Shown here in pieces: positions 1 to 5,818 of a DNA stretch of 16,658 nt. Source of the stretch: JACMLD01 sp039915085 (GTDB lineage: Bacteria > Bacteroidota > Bacteroidia > Chitinophagales > Chitinophagaceae); contig JBDSOC010000180.1 in assembly GCA_039915085.1 (NCBI GenBank), positions 1 through 16,658 on the forward strand. Reading direction: 5' to 3'. Under the pieces are notes generated by a model. The model did not search any database. It worked only from the letters and a program-made list of their open reading frames with translations, and was not told the DNA's origin. The position numbers and the translations under genes are program-made. Every line of letters starts with the position of its first letter. Within the stretch, counting starts at the first letter, position 1.

Positions 1-173
1 GCTGTAGGGGGAGGAGTCGAACCTCCACGGGGCAGTTAGCTATAGCACAAAGTTCAGTGGTCGACCCTGGTCGAACAGGTATTGCTACCCATCCGGCTCT
101 ATGCTACGTTTATTCTGTGACCCCCACCCCCGAGACAAGGGGGCATGTCTGCCAAAGATTTCATCACCCCACA
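1..173 (-). ncRNA. tRNA-like RNA with a giant variable arm
   Basis: Read on the minus strand, this has complete tRNA geometry. The acceptor 5' strand TGTGGGG (173-167) pairs with CCCTACA (9-3) over 7 bp with one G-U. TG follows, then a 3-bp D stem ATG/CAT with a 14-nt loop containing GG. The anticodon stem CCCCC/GGGGG (143-139 and 131-127) holds a 7-nt loop TTGTCTC. The T stem GGAGG/CCTCC (26-22 and 14-10) holds loop TTCGACT and abuts the acceptor exactly. The D arm resembles that of type II tRNAs such as tRNA-Leu. About 98 nt replace the variable loop. They can fold into a GGGG/CCCC base (125-122 with 32-29), a 10-bp helix (106-97 with 52-43) and a GGTA-GCAA-TACC hairpin with a GNRA loop (89-78). 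Any CCA end would run off the window edge. It may be a real unusual tRNA, a tRNA-derived regulatory RNA or a decayed tRNA. Its geometry does not fit tmRNA. Confidence 0.6.
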
Positions 174-312
174 GTATATAAGAACTAATAACAATGCAAT
201 ATTAAAGAAAATACCCAATACGTTGAAAATATTTTAAGTTTTTTTTCAAAAAATTAGATATTTATTAATTTTTTTGCCTAAATTGTAAAATAACATCAAA
301 AAACAAATTCAA
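174..312. other. AT-rich divergent intergenic region
   Basis: This very AT-rich spacer lies between the tRNA-like RNA (minus) and the Lrp gene (plus), so it should carry both promoters. It has long T and A runs, but no clear TAnnTTTG box could be fixed for either direction. No ORF or hairpin of note was seen. With the RNA, it accounts for the first 312 bases. Confidence 0.4.
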
Positions 313-786
313 ATGGGAGCAAAATTAAATCTTGACAAACTTGACCTGCAAATCATCCAGGAGATGATGGAGAATGCAGGTATATCCTATGCGGATTTGG
401 GTAAAAAACTCTTTGTTTCCGGTGGAACCATCCATGTGCGCATAAAAAAGCTGCAGGATGCCGGTATAGTTAAAGGTACGAGACTCAATGTAGATATCAA
501 ACAACTGGGTTATGATGTAATTGCTTTTATAGGCATTTATCTGGAGAAAAGCTCAATGTATGATTTTGTGGCAAAGGAATTGCGTAGCATACCTCAGATC
601 GTAAGGCTTAATTACACTACGGGTAACTATAGCATGTTTGCAGAAATTGTGTGCAAGGATATCAACCAGTTACGTTATGTATTGCACGATGAATTACAAA
701 AGATTAAGGGAATAGAAAGAACAGAAACCTTTATCTCGCTGGAAGAAAGTTTTGTGCGTAATGTCCATGTGCATGATGAAAAATAA
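313..786 (+). CDS. Lrp/AsnC-family transcriptional regulator
   Basis: A 157-residue protein of usual Lrp/AsnC length. The N-terminal winged helix-turn-helix spans about residues 8-60, and its recognition region (about 25-53) contains the pattern SGGTIHVRIKKLQDAGIV. The rest forms the alpha/beta ligand-sensing (RAM) domain, with GYDVIAFIGIYLE and the TTGNYSMFAEIVCKD segment typical of the family. Such proteins form octamers or hexadecamers and respond to amino acids or related small molecules. The ligand cannot be read from the sequence. The ATG at 313 follows an AT-rich spacer. The gene stands alone between the divergent tRNA-like RNA and a lipoprotein gene, so its target is not obvious and autoregulation is only a family expectation. 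Confidence 0.9.
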   Translation: MGAKLNLDKLDLQIIQEMMENAGISYADLGKKLFVSGGTIHVRIKKLQDAGIVKGTRLNVDIKQLGYDVIAFIGIYLEKSSMYDFVAKELRSIPQIVRLNYTTGNYSMFAEIVCKDINQLRYVLHDELQKIKGIERTETFISLEESFVRNVHVHDEK

Positions 787-796
787 ATAAGCTGGT

Positions 797-813
797 CGGG
801 CGTTTTAAGCCCG
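797..813 (+). other. Small GC hairpin after the Lrp gene
   Basis: CGGGC (797-801) and GCCCG (809-813) form a 5-bp stem with a 7-nt loop, 11 nt after the Lrp stop. No T-run follows, so it is a weak terminator candidate at best. Confidence 0.3.
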
Positions 814-869
814 TGCGGCTGGTTAATAGAAGTCCGGATACCTTGTGAAAATCTTATAATTCAATTTCT

Positions 870-1274
870 ATGAAAAAAATTGCTTTTGTGTCAATCATGG
901 CTGCCATGATTTTTGCCGGACTGTTGCCTTCCTGCAAGAAAAGTAAAACAGATAGTGAACCCATCCTGGTAGTAGAAATTACACCTGCCAATAAATCAAA
1001 TAATTTAAATATCCTTGGTCCCGATTTTCCTTTGAAAGTGGAAATTACTTCTGCCATACCCGCCAGTGGGGTAAAAATTGAAGTAACAGCAAGCCCTGAA
1101 GGCACTGCAACCACCGCTTTCTTTACTGCTACCAATAACACCTCTGCACCGCAAAATAATTATACCATTACCAATACGCCCTCTGGTGTTACCTGTGTGG
1201 TAAATGTTACGGTTACATCACTTAGTCAGCCTGCTAATATCTGGAAGGGTACTTACCTGTATTCGAAGAAATGA
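870..1274 (+). CDS. Small putative lipoprotein of unknown function
   Basis: A 134-residue protein starting MKKIAFVSIMAAMIFAG and continuing to LLPSC at about residues 18-22. This is a type II signal peptide with lipobox, so Cys22 would be lipidated. The following KKSKTDSE is a charged tether. The mature part is rich in Thr, Asn, Ser and Val (TNNTSAPQNNYTITNTPSG and similar), which suggests an all-beta Ig-like fold on the cell surface or in the periplasm. That fold is inferred from composition only, and no known family was recognised. The ATG at 870 is the only start that gives a signal peptide. The minus-strand reading over the same bases lacks coding character. The gene converges with the ABC permease. 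Confidence 0.7.
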   Translation: MKKIAFVSIMAAMIFAGLLPSCKKSKTDSEPILVVEITPANKSNNLNILGPDFPLKVEITSAIPASGVKIEVTASPEGTATTAFFTATNNTSAPQNNYTITNTPSGVTCVVNVTVTSLSQPANIWKGTYLYSKK

Positions 1275-1283
1275 TCATCGTGA

Positions 1284-1324
1284 GGCGTAATACCTCAGTG
1301 GTGAGGTTTATGCCGCAGAACTGC
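1284..1324. terminator. Paired hairpins between convergent genes
   Basis: The arm at 1284-1297 pairs with 1302-1314 (reading TGAGGTTTATGCC) around a 4-nt loop, with one mismatch or wobble and one bulge. A second hairpin, GCAG-AA-CTGC, follows at 1315-1324. They lie just after the lipoprotein stop and before the converging permease stop, where a bidirectional terminator is expected. There is no strong T-run, so the role is inferred from position. Confidence 0.35.
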
Positions 1325-1341
1325 GATAGCTGGAACTTACT

Positions 1342-1375
1342 CATGAGGTCTGAGGTCTGACAACGAAGCCTCATG
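1342..1375. repeat. TGAGGTC heptamer repeat inside an inverted repeat at the permease stop
   Basis: Two adjacent TGAGGTC units (1344-1350 and 1351-1357) are followed by TGACAAC. The block is framed by an inverted repeat, CATGAGG (1342-1348) and CCTCATG (1369-1375), 8 bp long if the flanking T and A are counted. The right arm contains the permease stop codon (1371-1373). Related heptamers occur at 12318-12345 and 14212-14265. Confidence 0.55.
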
Positions 1376-2450
1376 ATCTCACATTCAATGCATCCCGCAG
1401 GCCATTTCCCAATAAATTAAATGCCAGCACAAGTAACATGATTGCAAATCCCGGAGCGAGTGCCAGCATGGGGTTATGGGTAATAATGAAATTATAATTC
1501 TCTTTTATCATTAAACCCCAGCTTGGTTGGGGTGGTTGCACACCTACACCCAGGAAGCTCAGCCCCGCTTCAATTACAATAGCCGAAGCAAAATTAGAAG
1601 CGCCCACTACCAGCACCGGCCCGGCAATGTTAGGAAGTATATGGCGGAAGATTATTCTGCCCTGCGGGTAACCCAGCGCCCTGGCAGCTTCTACATATTC
1701 CAGTTCACGTACGGCCAATACCTGTCCGCGCACAATCCGCGCCACTGTTACCCACATGGTTAGTCCTATTGCAATAAATACCTGCCAGAAACCCTTGCCC
1801 AGTAAAAAAGTAATGGCAAATACCAGTAATAAAGTAGGAATGCTCCAGATAACGTTTATAAACCACATAATGATATCATCTGTTTTGCCGCCAAAATATC
1901 CTGCAAGGGCCCCCAGTACAATGCCGGTAGTAAGAGAAATTATAACTGCAATAAATCCTACACTTAAACTTACACGTGTGCCAACAACAAGCCGGCTTAC
2001 AATATCCCTTCCATATTTATCTGTACCCAGCAAAAATTTTCTAACAATTATATTTTGTGCAGCTGTCTGAGATACCGCAAATGCCATCCGTTCTTCTATA
2101 CCGTCATCAATAAATTTCTGTACAATAATACTATCTCCCTGGCGCTGAGAACTGGTAATGGGCAGCCAGGTATAAACATCATCGCGTCCATACAATAAAC
2201 GCATAAAAAAATTATTGCCAGGCGATAATTTTTCTTTTTTGAGCAAAAGGAACTGCTGCACATAACCAGGATTTTTTCCACCAATTTCAACGGTCATGCG
2301 GTTGGCAAAGGGTGAACCATCCGGTGCTATAAAATAAGCCAGTACAGCTACTGCTAATGAAAGTATAATTACCGTCATGCCAAAAACAGCAGCTTTATTT
2401 TTTTTTAATCTGCGCCAGGCAGCTTGTTGTATGGATTCGCTTACGGGCAT
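1371..2450 (-). CDS. ABC transporter permease, DppC/OppC type
   Basis: The inner-membrane permease of a peptide- or nickel-type ABC importer, 359 residues from the ATG at 2450. One N-terminal transmembrane segment (about residues 20-42) is followed by a periplasmic insert of roughly 90 residues. The BPD-transport domain begins near FLLGTDKYGRDIVSRLVVGTR. The EAA loop that contacts the ATPase is clear at about 254-274 (EAARALGYPQGRIIFRHILPN). Several hydrophobic segments end in MLLVLAFNLLGNGLRDAL. A longer reading begins at a TTG at 2480, but its extra ten codons lie inside a palindromic repeat (2462-2573), so the ATG is preferred. No DppB, binding protein or ATPase is present in the window, so the partners must be encoded elsewhere. 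The substrate is unknown. Confidence 0.88.
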   Translation of the reverse strand: MPVSESIQQAAWRRLKKNKAAVFGMTVIILSLAVAVLAYFIAPDGSPFANRMTVEIGGKNPGYVQQFLLLKKEKLSPGNNFFMRLLYGRDDVYTWLPITSSQRQGDSIIVQKFIDDGIEERMAFAVSQTAAQNIIVRKFLLGTDKYGRDIVSRLVVGTRVSLSVGFIAVIISLTTGIVLGALAGYFGGKTDDIIMWFINVIWSIPTLLLVFAITFLLGKGFWQVFIAIGLTMWVTVARIVRGQVLAVRELEYVEAARALGYPQGRIIFRHILPNIAGPVLVVGASNFASAIVIEAGLSFLGVGVQPPQPSWGLMIKENYNFIITHNPMLALAPGFAIMLLVLAFNLLGNGLRDALNVRS

Positions 2451-2461
2451 AGTATTTTTTG

Positions 2462-2573
2462 TTTCACGCAAAGAAGGCAAGTAAGCAAAGGTTTTTATTT
2501 CCTATAAAAATCAACAATTATAGCAATACATCAACATGATCGCAAATATTCTTCTTTGCTTCTTTGCGAGAAA
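2462..2573. repeat. 112-bp intergenic element with CGCAAAGAAG inverted ends
   Basis: The left end TTTCACGCAAAGAAG (2462-2476) is complementary to the right end CTTCTTTGCGAGAAA (2559-2573), with 14 of 15 bases pairing. Secondary copies of the GCAAAG word lie just inside each end (about 2484-2489 and 2553-2559). The element fills the gap between the glycosyltransferase stop (2591) and the permease start (2450). It carries no ORF. It could be a MITE-like unit or a processed RNA hairpin. Confidence 0.55.
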
Positions 2574-2590
2574 TTTTTTTTGGATGAAAA

Positions 2591-3733
2591 TTACTTCAAT
2601 TTCCTTCCCTTCCATTCATAAGATATAAACTGCCCCAAAAATCCTGAAACCACTATATAAATAATATGCAATGGCTGAAGTAAAAATAACCACGGAACTA
2701 AATATTGCTGTCTGAAAAAAGCGGCTACATCTTTTACAAAAAATAATTCCATAAAAAATTTAGCGGTGCACAACAGCACAAAAAGAACAAGTGCAAACTT
2801 TTGCCAGAAGGCCATGATCAAAAAACAAAATATAAAAAGGTTGGTAAGATATACCAGCAGCAACACCATGAATATACCACGCTGGTTATAATGCGCCGCT
2901 TTGCTTGCCCAGCGTATACGTTGCTGAAAAAATGCTTTCCACCCGGCTGCCGGTAATGTGGTAACAATGGCCGCCTTTGATTTAATAAAACCAAGTTGTT
3001 GCGGATATTTTTTGGACATTTTATTCATGAGCAGCATATCATCCCCACTGGCTATTTTATCAATGCCCGTAAAGCCATCCACTTCATAAAATACTTTTTT
3101 TTCATAAGCCAGGTTAGCACCATTACACATATTATGGGCACGTTTAAAAACGGCCGCTGCAGTAATACCCTGCATGGTCAAAAAATCCAGCGCCTGGAAT
3201 TTTGAAAGCACAGATCTGCCATCTTTTATTTTTACAGGAGCTGCAATAAAAACATTTTTTGACTGATGATAGTAGGCTGCAATGCTTTGCAGCCAGCCTG
3301 GACCGGCTATACAATCTGCATCTGTAGTTACAATCAATTCCCCGCTGGCAATAGATATGCCTGCTTCAATTGCTTTTTTCTTGGGAGCAGTATTATTGCC
3401 GGCAATTGAAAGCCGGGTACAAATTATTTGAATGCCTTCATAAGCAATACTGCTGGCTACCTGAAATGTATTGTCTGTTGAATTATCATCTACCAGTATA
3501 ATCTGAAAAAGATGAAGCGGGTAGTTTTGTTTGCAAATCCCGTGCAGGCAGGCAGCAATATTTTCTTCCTCATTCCTGGCGGGGATAATAACTGATATTT
3601 TAACCGCAGGCGGATTTGCTGCAATAGCCGTGTCAGTAAATTCCGGGAGTTCTTTCCACCAGCTGGTATAAAATTGAAACAAAATACCATATGCCAGCAA
3701 CAAAAAAACAGCTATGTAAAAAGAAATTATCAT
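2591..3733 (-). CDS. Membrane-anchored family 2 glycosyltransferase
   Basis: A 380-residue processive-type GT2 enzyme. A transmembrane helix spans residues 2-22. The GT-A domain follows: VIIPARNEEENIA (48-60), VDDNSTDNT (81-89, UDP-sugar binding), TDADC (137-141, the DxD-type metal site), GDD (230-232, position of the catalytic base) and QRIRW (271-275, acceptor-site motif of cellulose-synthase-like enzymes). Two or three C-terminal transmembrane segments lie at about 288-330 and 345-372. Such enzymes transfer sugars from nucleotide donors to lipid or polysaccharide acceptors at the cytoplasmic face. The product cannot be predicted. The start is the ATG at 3733. The SGNH esterase gene lies upstream on the same strand, which could fit modification of a surface glycan, but the long palindromic gap between them makes a shared transcript uncertain. 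Confidence 0.9.
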   Translation of the reverse strand: MIISFYIAVFLLLAYGILFQFYTSWWKELPEFTDTAIAANPPAVKISVIIPARNEEENIAACLHGICKQNYPLHLFQIILVDDNSTDNTFQVASSIAYEGIQIICTRLSIAGNNTAPKKKAIEAGISIASGELIVTTDADCIAGPGWLQSIAAYYHQSKNVFIAAPVKIKDGRSVLSKFQALDFLTMQGITAAAVFKRAHNMCNGANLAYEKKVFYEVDGFTGIDKIASGDDMLLMNKMSKKYPQQLGFIKSKAAIVTTLPAAGWKAFFQQRIRWASKAAHYNQRGIFMVLLLVYLTNLFIFCFLIMAFWQKFALVLFVLLCTAKFFMELFFVKDVAAFFRQQYLVPWLFLLQPLHIIYIVVSGFLGQFISYEWKGRKLK

Positions 3734-3755
3734 GTAACGGCAAGATAGGATTTAG

Positions 3756-3875
3756 ATTGCTGATTTTGGGACTGCCTGATTTCGTGATTTACACTACCAA
3801 AACGATTAAGCATTTGGATACGGAATTGTTCTGGCAAATGAAATCCCAAAATCCCTCCCTCTCAAAATCAGCAAT
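3756..3875. repeat. 120-bp intergenic element, AAATCCCAAAATC family, copy 1
   Basis: ATTGCTGATTTTG (3756-3768) and CAAAATCAGCAAT (3863-3875) form a perfect 13-bp inverted repeat. A second nested pair is GATTTTGGGA (3762-3771) with TCCCAAAATC (3844-3853). AAATCCCAAAATC (3841-3853) recurs exactly at 16244-16256 in a similar element. The element begins 7 nt past the SGNH esterase stop and ends before the glycosyltransferase start. The short plus-strand reading across it has no coding character. Confidence 0.6.
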
Positions 3876-3881
3876 GATTTC

Positions 3882-5111
3882 TTAATTTTTAATAAACGAA
3901 CCCACCATCGATTCTTTTGCAGTAATAAGCTTTATGTGATAAATGCCATTGCTTAATAAAGGTGCGTCCAGGTAGACCGTGGTATTGCCTGCTTCAATTT
4001 TTCTTGATGCTGAACTGATAAGCATGCCCATATTGCTGACAATTTGAAATTGTATATTTTGGGGCTCATTGTTTTGCAGCTCTACAGCCACCTGTGATGA
4101 TGAGCTGACAAAAGCTTTAACGAGCGCTAATTTTCCGGTATTGATATGTACACTCATCACCGGTGAAGCATGTTTTTTCCCATCCCGGTCTACGATTATT
4201 ATTTTGTAATAATTCCATGCTTTTAGTGGCTGATCATCTGTGTACTGATACTGGTTACTGCCATAATTATTATTGGCATTTACAGTAGCAATTTTTGAAA
4301 AACTTCGTCCGTCGGCGCTACGTTGTATTTCATAAAATGCTACATCCGTTTCTTTGGCAGTTGCCCAGTTTATAATATTGGTATTGTTTTTATAAATGGT
4401 ATTAAAATTCAGAAAAGTAGCTGGCAGGGATGCCAGGAAAATATTCTTTGCAAGTACACGCTGAAAAAGGATATCATGTCCAGCGGCGTTCATATGTATC
4501 TGGTCCCCGGAATCGTACAATATTGAGCTGTCTGCGGGGTTGATGAGACCGGTGTAAAAATCTATCGCAAACAATCCAAACTGCAGCAGGATACTGTCTT
4601 TCAGTTCGGCCAGTTTCGCTTTTATGACTGATGTGTTATAGCCTGCACTTGTCCTGGGCTGTGTAGTCGTAACAAAACAAGGTACCCCTTCTTTATTTGC
4701 AGAATCCCTGATGGTACGGAGACAGAATAAAATGCTGTCTGTGCGGATGGTATTATAGTCATTTGTGGGATAATTAACAATGACCACATCCGGACGAAGC
4801 CGGAGTGCAGCCGTAATATTCCTATCCAGGTTTGGCTGATATGCAGGATAGGGAGACGTAGTGTAAGAAGAAGGCATTCCGTTGTAGCAATTAGTCCCCC
4901 CGAGGGCAAGATTACCATTTACAGTAGTATCTTCCGGTGGCATGTGCTCATAATAAGTTCTCAAACGCCCCACGTAACATTCCGTTACTGAATTCACATT
5001 AGTGCAGGCAGAAGTAGAAGAGCCAATAATAACCAGTTTTTTTTGTGCGCTGGCAGTGTCAGCAGCCGCAAAAAACAGGATGGCCATTAATAAACTTGAA
5101 AAATATCTCAT
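3882..5111 (-). CDS. Secreted SGNH/GDSL-type esterase with C-terminal sorting-like domain
   Basis: 409 residues from the ATG at 5111. A signal peptide covers about residues 1-22 and ends ADTASA before QKK. The SGNH hydrolase blocks follow: VIIGSSTS (27-34, nucleophile Ser32), GGTN (71-74, block II), NYPTND (113-118, block III oxyanion Asn) and DQIHMNAAGH (203-212, catalytic Asp203 and His206). A fibronectin-like stretch (about 240-325) precedes a C-terminal domain ending LLSNGIYHIKLITAKESMVG. This resembles the type A sorting domains of the Bacteroidota type IX secretion system. The likely role is deacylation or deacetylation of an extracellular glycan or lipid; the substrate is unknown. A reading extended to a TTG at 5144 would add a charged leader before the signal peptide and is not favoured. 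A TATATTTG promoter box lies at 5183-5190. Confidence 0.85.
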   Translation of the reverse strand: MRYFSSLLMAILFFAAADTASAQKKLVIIGSSTSACTNVNSVTECYVGRLRTYYEHMPPEDTTVNGNLALGGTNCYNGMPSSYTTSPYPAYQPNLDRNITAALRLRPDVVIVNYPTNDYNTIRTDSILFCLRTIRDSANKEGVPCFVTTTQPRTSAGYNTSVIKAKLAELKDSILLQFGLFAIDFYTGLINPADSSILYDSGDQIHMNAAGHDILFQRVLAKNIFLASLPATFLNFNTIYKNNTNIINWATAKETDVAFYEIQRSADGRSFSKIATVNANNNYGSNQYQYTDDQPLKAWNYYKIIIVDRDGKKHASPVMSVHINTGKLALVKAFVSSSSQVAVELQNNEPQNIQFQIVSNMGMLISSASRKIEAGNTTVYLDAPLLSNGIYHIKLITAKESMVGSFIKN

Positions 5112-5182
5112 AAAGCGTCGGGGTTTTTTAAGACGGGCAATCAACGGTAGATTAGCTTAAAGGGCGTTTGATCAGCAGACAA

Positions 5183-5190
5183 CAAATATA
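5183..5190 (-). promoter_or_regulatory. Bacteroidota-type -7 box for the SGNH esterase gene
   Basis: On the minus strand this reads TATATTTG, an exact match to the TAnnTTTG -7 consensus used by the Bacteroidota primary sigma factor. It lies about 70 nt upstream of the ATG at 5111. No clear TTTG -33 box is visible at the expected spacing. Confidence 0.45.
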
Positions 5191-5284
5191 CTTCAATCTG
5201 CTACCGGCCGGGTTAAATTTAATCCCTGTTTTTTTAAAAAATTTGACCAGAAATTTCCATATGCCAAAACTAAAATATACTTTT

Positions 5285-5307
5285 ATATAGTTGTTTATCT
5301 ACTATAT
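5285..5307. promoter_or_regulatory. Candidate MarR operator palindrome
   Basis: ATATAGT (5285-5291) and ACTATAT (5301-5307) are perfect 7-bp inverted arms around a 9-nt spacer. The 23-bp site overlaps the first two bases of the MarR start codon. That is the usual size and placement of an autoregulatory MarR operator. The assignment is inferred from position and symmetry. Confidence 0.4.
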
Positions 5308-5746
5308 GCCAAACAACCAATTTAAGAAAGGGGAGTTATACAGTTTTATTACTGGCAAAGCATCTACTGCTATTGCACGCAGGCTACAGAAGAAATTCAA
5401 TACTGCCGGGCTCAGTATTACCATTGAGCAATGGAGTGTTTTGTACCATTTATGGAAGGAAGATGGTAAAAGTCAGCAGGAATTGTGCAACCGCACCTTC
5501 AGGGATAAACCCAGTATTACCAGGCTGGTTGATAACCTGGAAAAATTAAACCTGGTAAAAAGGGTGTCCTCAAAAGAAGACAGGCGCATAAATATGATCT
5601 ACCTGACTCCCGAGGCGCACACCCTGCAGGAACAAACAATGGGCCTGGCAGAAGAAACATTAAATGAAGCTTTACGGTTGGTGCCCCCGGACCAGGTAGA
5701 TGTGTGCAAGGCCGTACTGCAGATTGTATATGATAACCTGAAATAA
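5306..5746 (+). CDS. MarR-family transcriptional regulator
   Basis: 146 residues from the ATG at 5306; a TTG at 5291 would add five residues but lies within the palindromic operator. The winged helix-turn-helix is clear. EQWSVLYHLWKEDGKSQQEL precedes the recognition segment DKPSITRLVDNLEKLNLVKR, and the wing has the family pattern SSKEDRRINMIYLTPE. The N- and C-terminal helices (AIARRLQKKF and TLNEALRLVPPDQVDVCKAVL) form the dimer interface. The gene is followed after 72 nt on the same strand by an acyl-CoA dehydrogenase. Control of that fatty-acid oxidation gene is therefore likely, by analogy with regulators that sense acyl-CoA or phenolic ligands. The ligand is not evident. Confidence 0.9.
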   Translation: MPNNQFKKGELYSFITGKASTAIARRLQKKFNTAGLSITIEQWSVLYHLWKEDGKSQQELCNRTFRDKPSITRLVDNLEKLNLVKRVSSKEDRRINMIYLTPEAHTLQEQTMGLAEETLNEALRLVPPDQVDVCKAVLQIVYDNLK

Positions 5747-5818
5747 TTAACGCTCAACTCCCGCTCCTTTGGAAGAGGGTGAGGTTAAAAAAAATCGTTC
5801 ACTTTAAAAACCATTTTT

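Noticed and set aside
1..173. tmRNA or SRP RNA at the left edge
   Set aside because: The acceptor strands are only about 170 nt apart, a normal anticodon arm is present and no tag reading frame or pseudoknot set was seen. A full tmRNA would run through the Lrp gene. The SRP core motif is absent.
854..1141. Minus-strand ORF opposite the lipoprotein gene
   Set aside because: It lacks protein-like features, while the plus-strand frame has a clean lipobox signal peptide.
2451..2480. TTG-started N-terminal extension of the ABC permease
   Set aside because: The added ten codons overlap the palindromic repeat end, and an ATG follows directly at 2450.
3691..3885. Plus-strand ORF between the glycosyltransferase and the SGNH gene
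   Set aside because: It runs through the inverted-repeat element and has no coding character.
4622..4918. Minus-strand ORF of 98 codons inside the SGNH gene
   Set aside because: It is an out-of-frame shadow of a gene with intact catalytic motifs.
5747..5818. Separate promoter or terminator between the MarR and acyl-CoA dehydrogenase genes
   Set aside because: Only a weak GC-rich hairpin (CTCC-TTTGG-type) is visible. No TAnnTTTG box or T-tailed stem was found, so co-transcription is more likely.
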